DNA of 40,014 nt from a virus. Below are positions 1 through 7,160 of this stretch, in pieces; the first letter of the stretch is position 1; each line of letters starts with the position of its first letter. The position numbers were made by a program, and so were the translations under genes. The notes under the pieces were generated by a model. That model had not been told where the DNA came from and did no database searches. It saw nothing but the letters and a program-made list of their open reading frames with translations. Where the stretch lies: IMG/VR virus record IMGVR_UViG_3300023179_000234, positions 1-40,014 of that record. The stretch is one strand, 5' to 3'.

Positions 1-111
1 GTCTACAACACCATTACGCATGGCAAAGAGCAATCTTGGTGTTAATGCGGTAAACAACTTTGGCGGTTCATCATCTGGGCAGATGGTAAATGTGTATGGA
101 AGTTTAGCCAT
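1..111 (-). CDS. Hypothetical protein, N-terminal part only (runs off the window)
   Basis: An open frame of 37 codons starts at an ATG at 111 and continues past the left edge. It begins MAKLPYTFTICPDDEPPKLF. Its start overlaps the stop of the gene before it by eight bases, the same tight packing as the rest of this leftward operon, and this is the main reason to call it. No family is recognised from the 37 residues visible. Confidence 0.6.
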   Translation of the reverse strand, partial: MAKLPYTFTICPDDEPPKLFTALTPRLLFAMRNGVVD

Positions 112-409
112 GATTTTTCTCCTTTAGTTTGGCTTCGATGGCACGATCTTGTTGTTGCAATCTATTTACAACCTTGTCCATCTCCTCATCAGTCATCCTC
201 ACACATTCTGTCGGTGCGCGGTATAGGGCCATGCCAACAGGTAAAACAACAGCAGGATTTAATGGTTGAATGACGCAATGCCCCCTGTAATACCCTGTTA
301 TATGCGCCACAGGTTTTTGTTCTGGTGTGCTGGCTCGCGCTTGCGCTTCGGTCCAAGACTTTTCAAGCCAAGCCATCCACTCATCTCTTGTCATTATTGG
401 TTTAGACAT
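104..409 (-). CDS. Hypothetical small phage protein (101 aa)
   Basis: The frame starts MSKPIMTRDEW; a GAGAAG ribosome site lies five bases upstream of the ATG at 409, so this start is preferred over an ATG 15 bases earlier. The C-terminal third is charged and probably helical (EEMDKVVNRLQQQDRAIEAKLKEKN). No signal peptide, membrane segment or known domain is visible. It overlaps both neighbours by eight bases and so is probably translationally coupled within the replication operon. Function unknown. Confidence 0.65.
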   Translation of the reverse strand: MSKPIMTRDEWMAWLEKSWTEAQARASTPEQKPVAHITGYYRGHCVIQPLNPAVVLPVGMALYRAPTECVRMTDEEMDKVVNRLQQQDRAIEAKLKEKNHG

Positions 410-659
410 TGTTCTTCTCAGCAATTGATCTTTTCATAAATGGTGGATCTTCTTGGCTGTTGAGTATACGAGCAATTTCGCGGTCTATGTACCACCGAGC
501 TTTACGCAAGTCCTCAACCTGCTCGCCTTTAAGCCCAGCTCGCCAAAGATATTTAATAGCATTACCAATGCAAAAGTTAAAGTGCTCGGTAATTTGTATG
601 CATTCCACACCCGATGGGTGTGAGGTGTAATGCTTAGGATGATTTACCGAATCATTCAT
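402..659 (-). CDS. DUF3310 protein, T7 gp1.7-like
   Basis: The 85-aa product starts MNDSVNHPKHY and carries the DUF3310 signature: NHPKHY, then HPSGVECIQITEHFNFCIGN, AIKYLWRAGLKG, and a DLRKARWYIDREI helix. DUF3310 occurs in T7 gp1.7, which is described as a nucleotide kinase, and in many phages as a short stand-alone protein like this one. A nucleotide-metabolism role fits the neighbouring DNA polymerase and MazG-like genes but is inference. The start at 659 is supported by a GGAGAG site and an ATGA overlap with the upstream gene. A start 12 bases earlier would place its ATG on top of that ribosome site. Confidence 0.85.
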   Translation of the reverse strand: MNDSVNHPKHYTSHPSGVECIQITEHFNFCIGNAIKYLWRAGLKGEQVEDLRKARWYIDREIARILNSQEDPPFMKRSIAEKNNV

Positions 660-895
660 AGAACTCTCCAACCCTTAACTTCTTTTGTCCAAAACCTTTC
701 CCATAAATCCATTGTGCTAAGTCGTGCACCACTTGCTACAAGCTCTGTTGTTGTATATGTTTTTGATGTATGTGTGTTGCCGGGCCCAATCCATCGATGC
801 TTTTCAACATAGCTAGGCATATATGGTATGCCGTATAAAATAAATATAGGCTGCGTTGTGGTCTCGGCTGGTAAGTTCATCTTTAAAATGCTCAT
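656..895 (-). CDS. Hypothetical small phage protein (79 aa)
   Basis: The product begins MSILKMNLPAETTTQPIF and has no recognised domain, signal peptide or membrane helix. It is rich in Thr and aromatics, including a WERFWTKEVKGW stretch near the C-terminus. The ATG at 895 overlaps the upstream stop as ATGA and has a TGGAG site about ten bases away; an ATG at 880 is possible but poorly placed. It sits between the small Cys/His protein and the DUF3310 gene in the leftward replication operon. Function unknown. Confidence 0.65.
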   Translation of the reverse strand: MSILKMNLPAETTTQPIFILYGIPYMPSYVEKHRWIGPGNTHTSKTYTTTELVASGARLSTMDLWERFWTKEVKGWRVL

Positions 896-1092
896 ACTTT
901 GTTATCTCCAAATCTTATTTCTTGCGCATTCATAGTATGTAACCAATATTTTTCCTGTGCTTTTGATAAAGGCATACCGAGTAAAGGCATTTGATGTTGA
1001 TGAAAATACTCGCATGCCTGTGCTTCTTTATTTGTGTCATATATCTTATGACAGTCATCGCAGATGTAACGTGTAATTTGCATCGTACGCAT
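892..1092 (-). CDS. Small putative zinc-binding protein (66 aa)
   Basis: From the ATG at 1092 the protein begins MRTMQITRYICDDCHKIYDT and then has EAQACEYFHQHQ. The CxxC plus downstream C-x3-H arrangement resembles a single treble-clef or C2CH zinc finger of the kind common in small phage regulators. This start forms a TAATG overlap with the upstream gene and has GTGGAA about ten bases away. A longer frame starting at 1140 would overlap the neighbour by almost 50 bases and is less likely. A nucleic-acid-binding role is inference. Confidence 0.65.
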   Translation of the reverse strand: MRTMQITRYICDDCHKIYDTNKEAQACEYFHQHQMPLLGMPLSKAQEKYWLHTMNAQEIRFGDNKV

Positions 1093-1337
1093 TATGCGCT
1101 TTTTCCACTTTCGGCAAAGAGTTTGCGCCAAAAAGCCCATTTTTCTTGATAATACGGATCCTCACTTGGTGGAATCCATTGCGTCGGTGTTTGATTGCGA
1201 TGCTTTTCAAGCGGTTCATCAATAATGTCTTGCTTGCCATAAACGTCCCAGCGATTTAATCGCGTAGGATAGGGAAGTTTACGCCACCGAGCCATGACAT
1301 CGGCTCCACTTTTCCACATATGAATTTTGTCGTCCAT
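1092..1337 (-). CDS. Hypothetical phage protein (81 aa)
   Basis: The product is tryptophan-rich and basic in the middle (WRKLPYPTRLNRWDVYGKQ) and ends in KWAFWRKLFAESGKSA. No domain is recognised. It starts at a TAATG overlap with the stop of the DNA polymerase gene and ends in a second TAATG with the next gene, so it is probably co-translated with polymerase. A polymerase accessory role would be plausible from position only. Confidence 0.65.
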   Translation of the reverse strand: MDDKIHMWKSGADVMARWRKLPYPTRLNRWDVYGKQDIIDEPLEKHRNQTPTQWIPPSEDPYYQEKWAFWRKLFAESGKSA

Positions 1338-3166
1338 TATTTAGTTTCCTGATATGAGTTGCCAACTTTGTAATCCGAGACCATAGGCACGTCCATTTGC
1401 AAGGCATGGCACATGGCGTTGACCAAACACTGTGCCTCGCGCTCTACAGCATCTTCCGGCGCTGAAATAACCAACTCATCATGCACGGATAAAAGCAATC
1501 GACTGCCTTGACGAGTTTTTTGAAATAACAACATGGCTGCTTTGGCCTGATCCGCAGCCGAGCCTTGAATAAGTAAATTTACGCCTTTGTAATCAAATTC
1601 ACGCAAACGGCCATTGATAATCTTAGGCGGCTCCATTTTGACTAACCGACCACCAAGGGTGCGTATGGGCTGACCAAGCTTATATCGCGTACGCATGGTG
1701 TCTTGCATAGGCTTTAGACCTGGCGCCACGGCCGATGTGTAGGTATCCATCAACGTACGGGCTAGGTCAAGATCTATCTCCAACATCTCACTAATTTTCT
1801 TTGGACCCGCACCATACAAAATGGCAAAACTTACGCCTTTGGAATACGTACGGCTTACTTCACGACCAGATGCTTTGGTCATCATCTTTGCAGCGTAGGT
1901 ATGCAAATCTGCTCGTGCATCCTGTTGGTATTGCTGCATAAGATTGCCGCCTTCAAAGTGAGCAAAAATACGTAATTCCTGAGCATTAAAGTCGCATGCA
2001 ATTAGCTTGTGCCCTTCGTCCGCGAGGATGAAGCTTCTGATGAGCGGCAGGGGTCTAACGTTAAGGTCTTTCGGGAGTTCAACTTTCGGGTAACGGATAG
2101 GCGCATTTTGAAAGTTGGGGGTAGATGAGAGTCGACCGGTTCGGGTGCCCCCACGCTCACCTCGAACACTGTTCCAGTTGGTGTAGATTCGACCTGTAGA
2201 TCGAGAAGCTTCCAACCAAGGCTCAATGAAAGTTGACAAACATGTTGATAGGTTGGCTCGATATCTAAGTACGTTTTTAAGTCCTTCATGTGTAAGCACC
2301 TCTGCTAAGGTTTCCTTATCAGCCTTTGGCTGACCTTTATCTGTTTGAGGCCATCCATTTTCTTTTCTCCAAAACTCGGTTGAATAAATAGCTTCGACCA
2401 GCTGCTGATCGCTGTCAATATTCAACTCAGGAGACTCTAACAATGCACGGACCCAAACATTACATGACTCAATATCTTCTATGGCTTCTGCTTTTGCTTT
2501 GGCTAAGCCATCACGGTCGACTCGAACACCTAACCGTGAGTTTTCAAGCAACATGGGAATTAATGCAATCTCACGAAGATAAGGCTCATGCTGTGCCGGT
2601 AAAACCTTGTCAACCAAAAAAGAATAAAGCTTGTAAGTAAGCCGTACATCGGCCTCGGCATAACGGCCAACCAACTCGCCAGGGGCACGGCAAATATACG
2701 CGCCCCATGTTGACTTTTTACGCTTAGCCTCGAGAACATAAGTGGTAATCCATTCACGTAATTCGTCGCGTTCTTGCGTATGATCCAACTGCCAATGCTT
2801 GGTTAGATCTTTGAGACTAAGGCTAGGTACGTGAGGATCGAAAAGAAAAGCCATGATAAGCGTATCATGCACTAATTCAGGCTTTGGTATATCAAGTTGC
2901 CAATACGTTTCGGCAACGTCAAGGTCAAACATTGCATTGTGAAAGCAAACCGGTCGTCGTGTGGCGTAGATGGTCGCCATGACATCTTTGGCAATATCCT
3001 CAGTACAATTATTACCTTCACTATGACCAAAGGCCAGATAGCCATTATCAAACTGGTTGGCAGGATCAAAAACTGCTAAGCCAACGGGTTTAGGTGGGTA
3101 CTTTGGCCGCGCTTTGATGCCTTCGGTTTCAAAGTCTAAAAAAATCGGTGTCTGTTCTAAATTCAT
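1337..3166 (-). CDS. DNA polymerase, family A (phage PolI/T7 type) with 3'-5' exonuclease
   Basis: Phage replicative polymerase of about 610 aa. Counting from an ATG at 3172, the proofreading domain shows Exo I (FLDFETEG, D13/E15), Exo II (HNAMFD, N79/D83) and Exo III (YAEAD, Y171/D175). The polymerase domain shows TRTGRLSSTPNFQN, motif A (ACDFNAQELR, D394), motif B (R441, K445, F449, YG 453-454) and motif C (LSVHDELV, H564/D565). There is no 5'-3' exonuclease domain. Motif A differs from the usual DYSQIELR, which is a real oddity. F449 occupies the site where T7 polymerase has Tyr, so discrimination against dideoxynucleotides is expected. Two ATGs lie six bases apart (3172 and 3166); an AAGG site is eight bases from the second and only two from the first, so 3166 is preferred. 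Confidence 0.97.
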   Translation of the reverse strand: MNLEQTPIFLDFETEGIKARPKYPPKPVGLAVFDPANQFDNGYLAFGHSEGNNCTEDIAKDVMATIYATRRPVCFHNAMFDLDVAETYWQLDIPKPELVHDTLIMAFLFDPHVPSLSLKDLTKHWQLDHTQERDELREWITTYVLEAKRKKSTWGAYICRAPGELVGRYAEADVRLTYKLYSFLVDKVLPAQHEPYLREIALIPMLLENSRLGVRVDRDGLAKAKAEAIEDIESCNVWVRALLESPELNIDSDQQLVEAIYSTEFWRKENGWPQTDKGQPKADKETLAEVLTHEGLKNVLRYRANLSTCLSTFIEPWLEASRSTGRIYTNWNSVRGERGGTRTGRLSSTPNFQNAPIRYPKVELPKDLNVRPLPLIRSFILADEGHKLIACDFNAQELRIFAHFEGGNLMQQYQQDARADLHTYAAKMMTKASGREVSRTYSKGVSFAILYGAGPKKISEMLEIDLDLARTLMDTYTSAVAPGLKPMQDTMRTRYKLGQPIRTLGGRLVKMEPPKIINGRLREFDYKGVNLLIQGSAADQAKAAMLLFQKTRQGSRLLLSVHDELVISAPEDAVEREAQCLVNAMCHALQMDVPMVSDYKVGNSYQETK

Positions 3167-3226
3167 TGCCATAGCCTTAATATGCGTGGAGTACTTACTG
3201 TGAAAGCTTTCCTCCGCGCTTTGTGA

Positions 3227-3961
3227 TTAGAAACGTGTAGATGTCGACTCGGTCAAAGCGTCATCACCCATTTCACCTGCCGTTGCTATGGCACGTTCAA
3301 CTTCTTGCTCCGCCCTTTGCATTAAAGCCTTAATGATTGCAGGCTCGGCAATGGGCTTTACCATATTAAAGTTAACTTTAAACTGTGTCTTGGCATCGGG
3401 CACGACAGAGATTTCACTAATCACCGCAACGGGGGGTCGTTTAATCGACGCGGCCAATGTTTGAACATAGCTCGAGTAGTTCTTCAAACTGGTTACCGGC
3501 GGACGCAATGCAGCAACCTCAGCCTTTGCCACTGCATCAGCCGTTGTAATGGCATCGACGGGTATGAGCAAAAGCCTTCGCGTTTCCCGACATGCTTTAC
3601 CCTTACCACCTTGTAAGGATGAGCCCCATTCGTTGCGGGGACAAAGTTCACAGCTCGTATGCTGTGGCTTTTCAACCGAAGGATGCGGTGTCATTTCATG
3701 CGCCAATCGCCCGATGGCAAAGCAGCTTGGGGGTACGATCTTTGTGGGATCGTATCGTTCGGAGTAAAAAAGCCTTTCAATTGGACTGGAAAGAATCACG
3801 CAAGCAAGTTTATTGCCTGCAACCGGATCGCCACGATAGCTAAGAACACCGCTTTTGGTGGATAAAAATGTCATGCCGGCTGTTGATTGCTCAGCCTTTA
3901 CGACTTCCAAAGCCATTTTGGCCATTTCATTTTCAAAAGAAATAAGTTCACCTTTAGACAT
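3227..3961 (-). CDS. Conserved Cys-motif phage protein, possible ssDNA-binding role
   Basis: A 244-aa soluble protein. Residues 101-130 carry a compact motif, HTSCELCPRNEWGS, then GKGKACRETRRL (Cys at 104, 107 and 124), which looks like a metal- or nucleic-acid-binding knuckle. The C-terminal half is beta-rich (PPVAVISEISVVPDAKTQFKVNF) and ends in an acidic/Ser/Thr tail. It lies directly upstream of DNA polymerase, where T7-like phages often keep an ssDNA-binding protein, but no such fold can be proven here. The start at 3961 has a GGAG site eight bases away. Confidence 0.8.
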   Translation of the reverse strand: MSKGELISFENEMAKMALEVVKAEQSTAGMTFLSTKSGVLSYRGDPVAGNKLACVILSSPIERLFYSERYDPTKIVPPSCFAIGRLAHEMTPHPSVEKPQHTSCELCPRNEWGSSLQGGKGKACRETRRLLLIPVDAITTADAVAKAEVAALRPPVTSLKNYSSYVQTLAASIKRPPVAVISEISVVPDAKTQFKVNFNMVKPIAEPAIIKALMQRAEQEVERAIATAGEMGDDALTESTSTRF

Positions 3962-3981
3962 GTCACAAGCTCCAAGTAGGA

Positions 3982-4350
3982 CTATTTACGAACGATGCGA
4001 AGATCCCAGACTTCCGTTGCCGTTGTTCCGGGTATTGACTCGCCTGCGTCCCATCGTTCTTTAAACGCAGTCGAACTGAGTCGTTTATGCAACAACTCAA
4101 ATTGCTTGGTTTCTGCCACGTAGCCATAAAAAGCATTCCAATCAACGATGGACGGTTGCTTGGTTTGTCGCATAAAGCAATTTGCCTTATCACTGCCTGC
4201 CTGTGAAATGCCAGCCTCGGACATTTGCATCATAATATCGCCTTCCAAAGCTGTCATACGCCGTGTGCATTCTTTGACTTGTTCTTGCAAGTCATCACGT
4301 TTGTTTTTTTCTATTACAAAAGCATCAATTAGCTCGGCCAAAGTTATCAT
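3982..4350 (-). CDS. Conserved phage protein with N-terminal coiled coil (122 aa)
   Basis: Residues 1-45 form a charged helical region (FVIEKNKRDDLQEQVKECTR), followed by a globular part with SIVDWNAFYGYVAETKQFELLHKR and FKERWDAGESIPGTT. The second half resembles a small conserved phage protein commonly found beside replication genes; I know no assigned function. It starts in an ATGA overlap with the MazG-like gene and ends 21 bases before the Cys-motif protein, so all three are probably one transcript. Confidence 0.75.
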   Translation of the reverse strand: MITLAELIDAFVIEKNKRDDLQEQVKECTRRMTALEGDIMMQMSEAGISQAGSDKANCFMRQTKQPSIVDWNAFYGYVAETKQFELLHKRLSSTAFKERWDAGESIPGTTATEVWDLRIVRK

Positions 4351-4745
4351 GACTTTCTTAATCCTAAGTGTACGCTAATTTCCCATTCGGGGCCAACAAA
4401 ATTGCTGGGCTTAACGACGTCGTATTGCCGACCGCGTAAAGATCGCCATTCTTCCGTAGCAGGAATCTTTTGCATATTGCATTGATGGACAACCTCAAAC
4501 AGTTTGTCAAAAGGCAAACCCATGGCATGGGCACAGCCTAATGTTACATACACAAGATCGACCAATCCATCGGCAGCTGAAGTAAGATCACCTTCCTCAC
4601 AGGCGCGCATATATTCGCTAAGCTCCTCAAGGATAAACCTTGCAAAGTAACTGGTCTCGGCCGGTGTCATAAACTGCGCTTTATCGGATATGGGCAACTT
4701 CATCTTACGACGAAACTCACCTACAAGATCAAAATTACTTTTCAT
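4347..4745 (-). CDS. MazG-like / PRA-PH family nucleotide pyrophosphohydrolase
   Basis: A 132-aa all-alpha NTP pyrophosphohydrolase-like protein. The helix ARFILEELSEYMRACEEGD supplies the ExxE pair and AADGLVDLVYVTLGCAHAMG supplies the second acidic helix (DxxxD), the metal-binding pattern of the MazG/PRA-PH superfamily. Its probable role is hydrolysis of (d)NTPs or alarmones during infection; the exact substrate cannot be read from sequence. Start at 4745 has AAAGGA eight bases upstream. It overlaps both neighbours (11 bases upstream, ATGA downstream). Confidence 0.85.
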   Translation of the reverse strand: MKSNFDLVGEFRRKMKLPISDKAQFMTPAETSYFARFILEELSEYMRACEEGDLTSAADGLVDLVYVTLGCAHAMGLPFDKLFEVVHQCNMQKIPATEEWRSLRGRQYDVVKPSNFVGPEWEISVHLGLRKS

Positions 4746-4956
4746 CGGTGTTTTCCTTTATGCTAACTTGTTTCATGCGAACTTGGCTGGCTGCGCCTAA
4801 AAAAACTAAGCTTACAGCTATGCGAGTACTTTTATCTTCAGGGCACTTAAAAGTTACGCGATCACGACCGGAAAAATCCTCCTCAATATTTAGCAATTCA
4901 ATGTATTCGGTACGGTGCCGCCCGCCGCAAATATCACACATGACAAAGTGATACAT
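4735..4956 (-). CDS. Small Cys-containing hypothetical protein (73 aa)
   Basis: Begins MYHFVMCDICGGRHRTEYIEL and has a later KCPEDKS. CxxCGGxH plus one more Cys suggests a small metal-binding module, but a full zinc ribbon is not present. GGAG lies seven bases before the ATG at 4956. The gene is sandwiched between the HCDKHV-motif protein and the MazG-like enzyme, overlapping the latter by 11 bases. Function unknown. Confidence 0.65.
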   Translation of the reverse strand: MYHFVMCDICGGRHRTEYIELLNIEEDFSGRDRVTFKCPEDKSTRIAVSLVFLGAASQVRMKQVSIKENTDEK

Positions 4957-4957
4957 A

Positions 4958-5473
4958 TTAAGACTCCATCATTTCTAGGTTGGAATACTCAATGAACCAG
5001 TCGGGAGCCGGCTGTTCACCACGGTACCACACCATAGGCATACGGTTTTGTTTGCTGGTGTAAAAGCGACGGTAGCTTTGAATGGCATCATCGCATTTGA
5101 ATTCGTCAGGCATTGCAAGCGTTGGCGGCTGCCATGTTTTGGGCATGGCAATTAATGCTGGGGGTGGCTGTAAAAGCTGATCGATAAGGACTTGCCGACA
5201 GGCATGAACCTTGCCATAACGAAACCAAAATTCGCGGCCAAGGTAAACGGCAAGGTTAACAAGCCACATGTAATGCATGGCACTGGAACGGGTCCATATG
5301 GCCGATGGATGATTTTGATGCGTAGGCTTATAGGTAACTGCATGGCCGTTGCCATGAAGGTGATGGGCCGTGGCCAGGAGTTGGCAGGATTCGATAAGCA
5401 TTTTGCCAACATGCTTGTCGCAATGTTGCCGTGCTGCAATCGGTGCAGCGTGATGTAGATAGAAGATGTTCAT
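4958..5473 (-). CDS. Conserved phage HCDKHV-motif protein (171 aa)
   Basis: From the ATG at 5473 the product begins MNIFYLHHAAPIAARQHCDK and continues HVGKMLIESCQLLATAHH, THQNHPSAIWTRSS and YLGREFWFRYGKVHA. This His/Cys-rich pattern recurs in many aquatic phages. Some annotations call related proteins pyrimidine dimer DNA glycosylase, which I cannot confirm from sequence. The conserved polar residues (HCDKH, NHPSxxW, YGKxHA) look catalytic. AAAGG lies nine bases before this start; a 17-codon upstream extension would run through the promoter and leader and is rejected. Confidence 0.8.
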   Translation of the reverse strand: MNIFYLHHAAPIAARQHCDKHVGKMLIESCQLLATAHHLHGNGHAVTYKPTHQNHPSAIWTRSSAMHYMWLVNLAVYLGREFWFRYGKVHACRQVLIDQLLQPPPALIAMPKTWQPPTLAMPDEFKCDDAIQSYRRFYTSKQNRMPMVWYRGEQPAPDWFIEYSNLEMMES

Positions 5474-5510
5474 TGGTAAGTACCTTTCAAAAGTCAGTTG
5501 CAACAGTTGC

Positions 5511-5541
5511 AATATACCACACAATCATGCAGGTGTGTCAA
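5511..5541 (-). promoter_or_regulatory. Sigma70-like promoter for the HCDKHV-to-polymerase operon
   Basis: Read leftward, TTGACA (5536-5541) is followed by GTATAT (5512-5517, spacing 18) or TATATT (5511-5516, spacing 19). Directly downstream is a TTGCAACTG element that also follows the promoters at 6788 and 7101. The -35 box lies inside the last codons of the preceding gene. It would drive the operon from 5473 leftward. Confidence 0.6.
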
Positions 5542-5746
5542 CTTGAACAGCATATTTTTCAAGAATTGCCTCAATTCGTAACTTACAAAGATGAGAAGTT
5601 TTAAGCAATTCGATTCGAGCATCATCTACGGATGCAGGCATATCAGGCGCCCAGGATCTGCGCATGGGCAAACTGGTAAGAGCAATCATTTGGTCGGCAG
5701 CGGCAATAAGAGCCTGAACCTGTGCAAGCGTAAGATTGTGTGTCAT
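5525..5746 (-). CDS. Small helical hypothetical protein (73 aa)
   Basis: From the ATG at 5746 the protein reads MTHNLTLAQVQALIAAADQM and is mostly alpha-helical with Ala/Leu-rich segments; no domain is recognised. The start has AAAGGA six to seven bases upstream inside the conserved leader (GATCATTGAAAGGA on the minus strand). An ATG five codons earlier overlaps that ribosome site and is rejected. It lies between a terminator and the next promoter, so it may be read from transcription passing the terminator. Confidence 0.65.
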   Translation of the reverse strand: MTHNLTLAQVQALIAAADQMIALTSLPMRRSWAPDMPASVDDARIELLKTSHLCKLRIEAILEKYAVQVDTPA

Positions 5747-5766
5747 AGTAGTTCCTTTCAATGATC

Positions 5767-5792
5767 AAAAAAGAGAGGCACTTGGCCTCTCT
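5767..5792 (-). terminator. Rho-independent terminator after the DUF932 gene
   Basis: Read leftward, an 8-bp stem AGAGAGGC/GCCTCTCT with a 5-base loop is followed at once by six T residues. It lies 14 bases past the stop of the DUF932 gene and just before the leader of the next gene. It should end or attenuate transcription from the promoter at 6788-6816. Confidence 0.8.
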
Positions 5793-5805
5793 AAGTGTTT
5801 AACAA

Positions 5806-6741
5806 TTAAGCCAAAGCCATCAATTCATCCATGGCACGTTGCTTAAGATCAGCACCACCACCAAACCAAGCATTGGCAAGTCGCGCATCGGTGGTACGAG
5901 CCGTTTCCCAATCGAGCAACTGAGTGACAGCGTTAAACGCACCCCATGCCGTACCTTTGGCACTATCCATCTCCGAGCCGATGCCGGCGCCATCAAAGAG
6001 TGCTTGCGCACGAACGGCTGCGCGGCTAGGCTTTTCAACATCACCGCCAAGAAGCTTAGCAAAAAACTTAGTTGATTGCTCGGCCGAGATTTTGATACGA
6101 GCCAAAGTCTTGGACGCCGCAGCAAAGCCGACAAAAGCCTCATTCAAATCGCCGAGCTGCTCTTTAACAGTAATTGGATCAAACACCGAGGAGTGGCGAA
6201 CCTGGATAGCGCGGCCCCCATTAACGGCAATCTGCATGGTGTTGTTACATACAACGCGGATGGGAGTGAGTCGTGCCTGAGTGGCAAGTGAACCATCGGC
6301 CGAGCTAGCCAAAAGGAGATACTGTTTGACCAAATCGCCGTTGATGTCAAACTCACCACGCATACGGGCCAAGGCCCAATAATGCGCGCCATCGCGTAAG
6401 ACGCCGGCGGTTTCCAATTCGGCGATCGTACCAACCATGTCGCGAAAGAATTCCAAAACCTCGATAGGCTGAACAATTTTGTAACGGCTTGAGACCAGAC
6501 CAAGAGGCATTTGCGTATCGGTGCGGTACATCACCTTGCGGCCTTCAAAGCTACGAAGGGTGTTGTTGGCACCAAACTGCACGGTTGCCGTAGCAAGTTT
6601 GAAATCCAGACCAGACTCGGTGGCCCAGGTCTCGATGGAAGAATCCGCCGTGAGCTGCTGGCCAAGGCCATGCCAAGGCGTTTGGCCAACGTAAGCCATT
6701 GCTGCTTTGCCGGTTGTGGTGGTTGCTAACATATGTGCCAT
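5806..6741 (-). CDS. DUF932 / TIGR03299 phage-plasmid protein
   Basis: A 311-aa soluble protein of the DUF932 family, found in many phages and plasmids and of unknown activity. Diagnostic stretches are TPWHGLGQQL, FEGRKVMYRTD, PLGLVSSRYKIVQPIEVLEF, HYWALARMRGEF, YLLLASSADGSLATQ and RVVCNNTM. Length is usual for the family. It has its own promoter, a GAAAGGA site seven bases upstream of the ATG and its own terminator, so it is a separately regulated and probably highly expressed early gene. Confidence 0.93.
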   Translation of the reverse strand: MAHMLATTTTGKAAMAYVGQTPWHGLGQQLTADSSIETWATESGLDFKLATATVQFGANNTLRSFEGRKVMYRTDTQMPLGLVSSRYKIVQPIEVLEFFRDMVGTIAELETAGVLRDGAHYWALARMRGEFDINGDLVKQYLLLASSADGSLATQARLTPIRVVCNNTMQIAVNGGRAIQVRHSSVFDPITVKEQLGDLNEAFVGFAAASKTLARIKISAEQSTKFFAKLLGGDVEKPSRAAVRAQALFDGAGIGSEMDSAKGTAWGAFNAVTQLLDWETARTTDARLANAWFGGGADLKQRAMDELMALA

Positions 6742-6749
6742 TTGAGTTT

Positions 6750-6846
6750 CCTTTCAAAGATCAGTTAAGTGGGTTGCTACAGTTGCAATAATAACACGTT
6801 TAAGGGACTTGTACAATCTTTTTTGTGATTTTTTACAACTTTTTAC
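6750..6846 (-). repeat. Promoter/leader module, copy A
   Basis: One of two near-duplicate blocks of about 100 bp (the other at 7061-7160). Identical segments are the 16 bases at 6750-6765 (leader plus ribosome site), 25 bases from 6778 (the -10 and start region) and 18 bases at 6829-6846 (an A/T-rich block upstream of the -35). The intervening parts differ. The block covers the whole region between two genes. Confidence 0.85.
6788..6816 (-). promoter_or_regulatory. Sigma70 promoter for the DUF932 gene
   Basis: Read leftward: TTGTAC (6811-6816), a 17-base spacer, TATTAT (6788-6793). An A/T-rich stretch upstream (TTGTAAAAAA) could act as an UP element. The transcript would start near 6780 with TTGCAACTGTAG and a leader ending in GATCTTTGAAAGGA. 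Confidence 0.82.
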
Positions 6847-7052
6847 TCTTCTTCATCCAGCCGCCAGTCAATCACAATGACTTGATCGGTGTATTCATAG
6901 ATGACGTCGGCAACGTCTTGGTCTGTCCACTTCACAGGCAGGTCGTTTTGGCCTAACAAAAAGTCGCAAAGCTCGGCCTGATCGGCATTCTCAACAATGA
7001 GACGAACTGCTGCAAGTACGGCTTCGTTACGGGACATCTTGATGGGTTTCAT
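6843..7052 (-). CDS. Small acidic hypothetical protein (69 aa)
   Basis: Begins MKPIKMSRNEAVLAAVRLIV and ends with a run of acidic residues (WRLDEEE). It is predicted helical, acidic and soluble, with no recognised domain; DVADVIYEYTDQVIVIDW forms the conserved-looking core. It has its own copy of the promoter and leader upstream, with GAAAGGA seven to nine bases before the ATG, so strong early expression is likely. It could be a host-takeover or DNA-mimic type protein, but that is speculation. Confidence 0.7.
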   Translation of the reverse strand: MKPIKMSRNEAVLAAVRLIVENADQAELCDFLLGQNDLPVKWTDQDVADVIYEYTDQVIVIDWRLDEEE

Positions 7053-7060
7053 TTGCGGTT

Positions 7061-7160
7061 CCTTTCAAAGATCAGTAAGTTGTGAAGTACTACAGTTGCA
7101 ATAATAACACGTTTTTGAGGCTTGTGTAAGAATTTGTGACTGTTTTTTACAACTTTTTAC
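7061..7160 (-). repeat. Promoter/leader module, copy B
   Basis: Near-duplicate of 6750-6846: identical leader (7061-7076), identical 25-base start region (from 7090) and identical 18-base A/T block (7143-7160). The 3' end of the block contains the stop codon of the preceding small membrane peptide, as copy A contains the stop of its preceding gene. Confidence 0.85.
7101..7129 (-). promoter_or_regulatory. Sigma70 promoter for the small acidic gene
   Basis: Read leftward: TTACAC (7124-7129), 17-base spacer, TATTAT (7101-7106), followed by the same TTGCAACTGTAG start region as at 6779. It drives the 69-aa gene and may read on into the DUF932 gene. Confidence 0.8.

Noticed and set aside
409-630. 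Rightward frame of 73 codons opposite the DUF3310 gene
   Set aside because: The leftward DUF3310 motif is clear and the rightward frame has no support.
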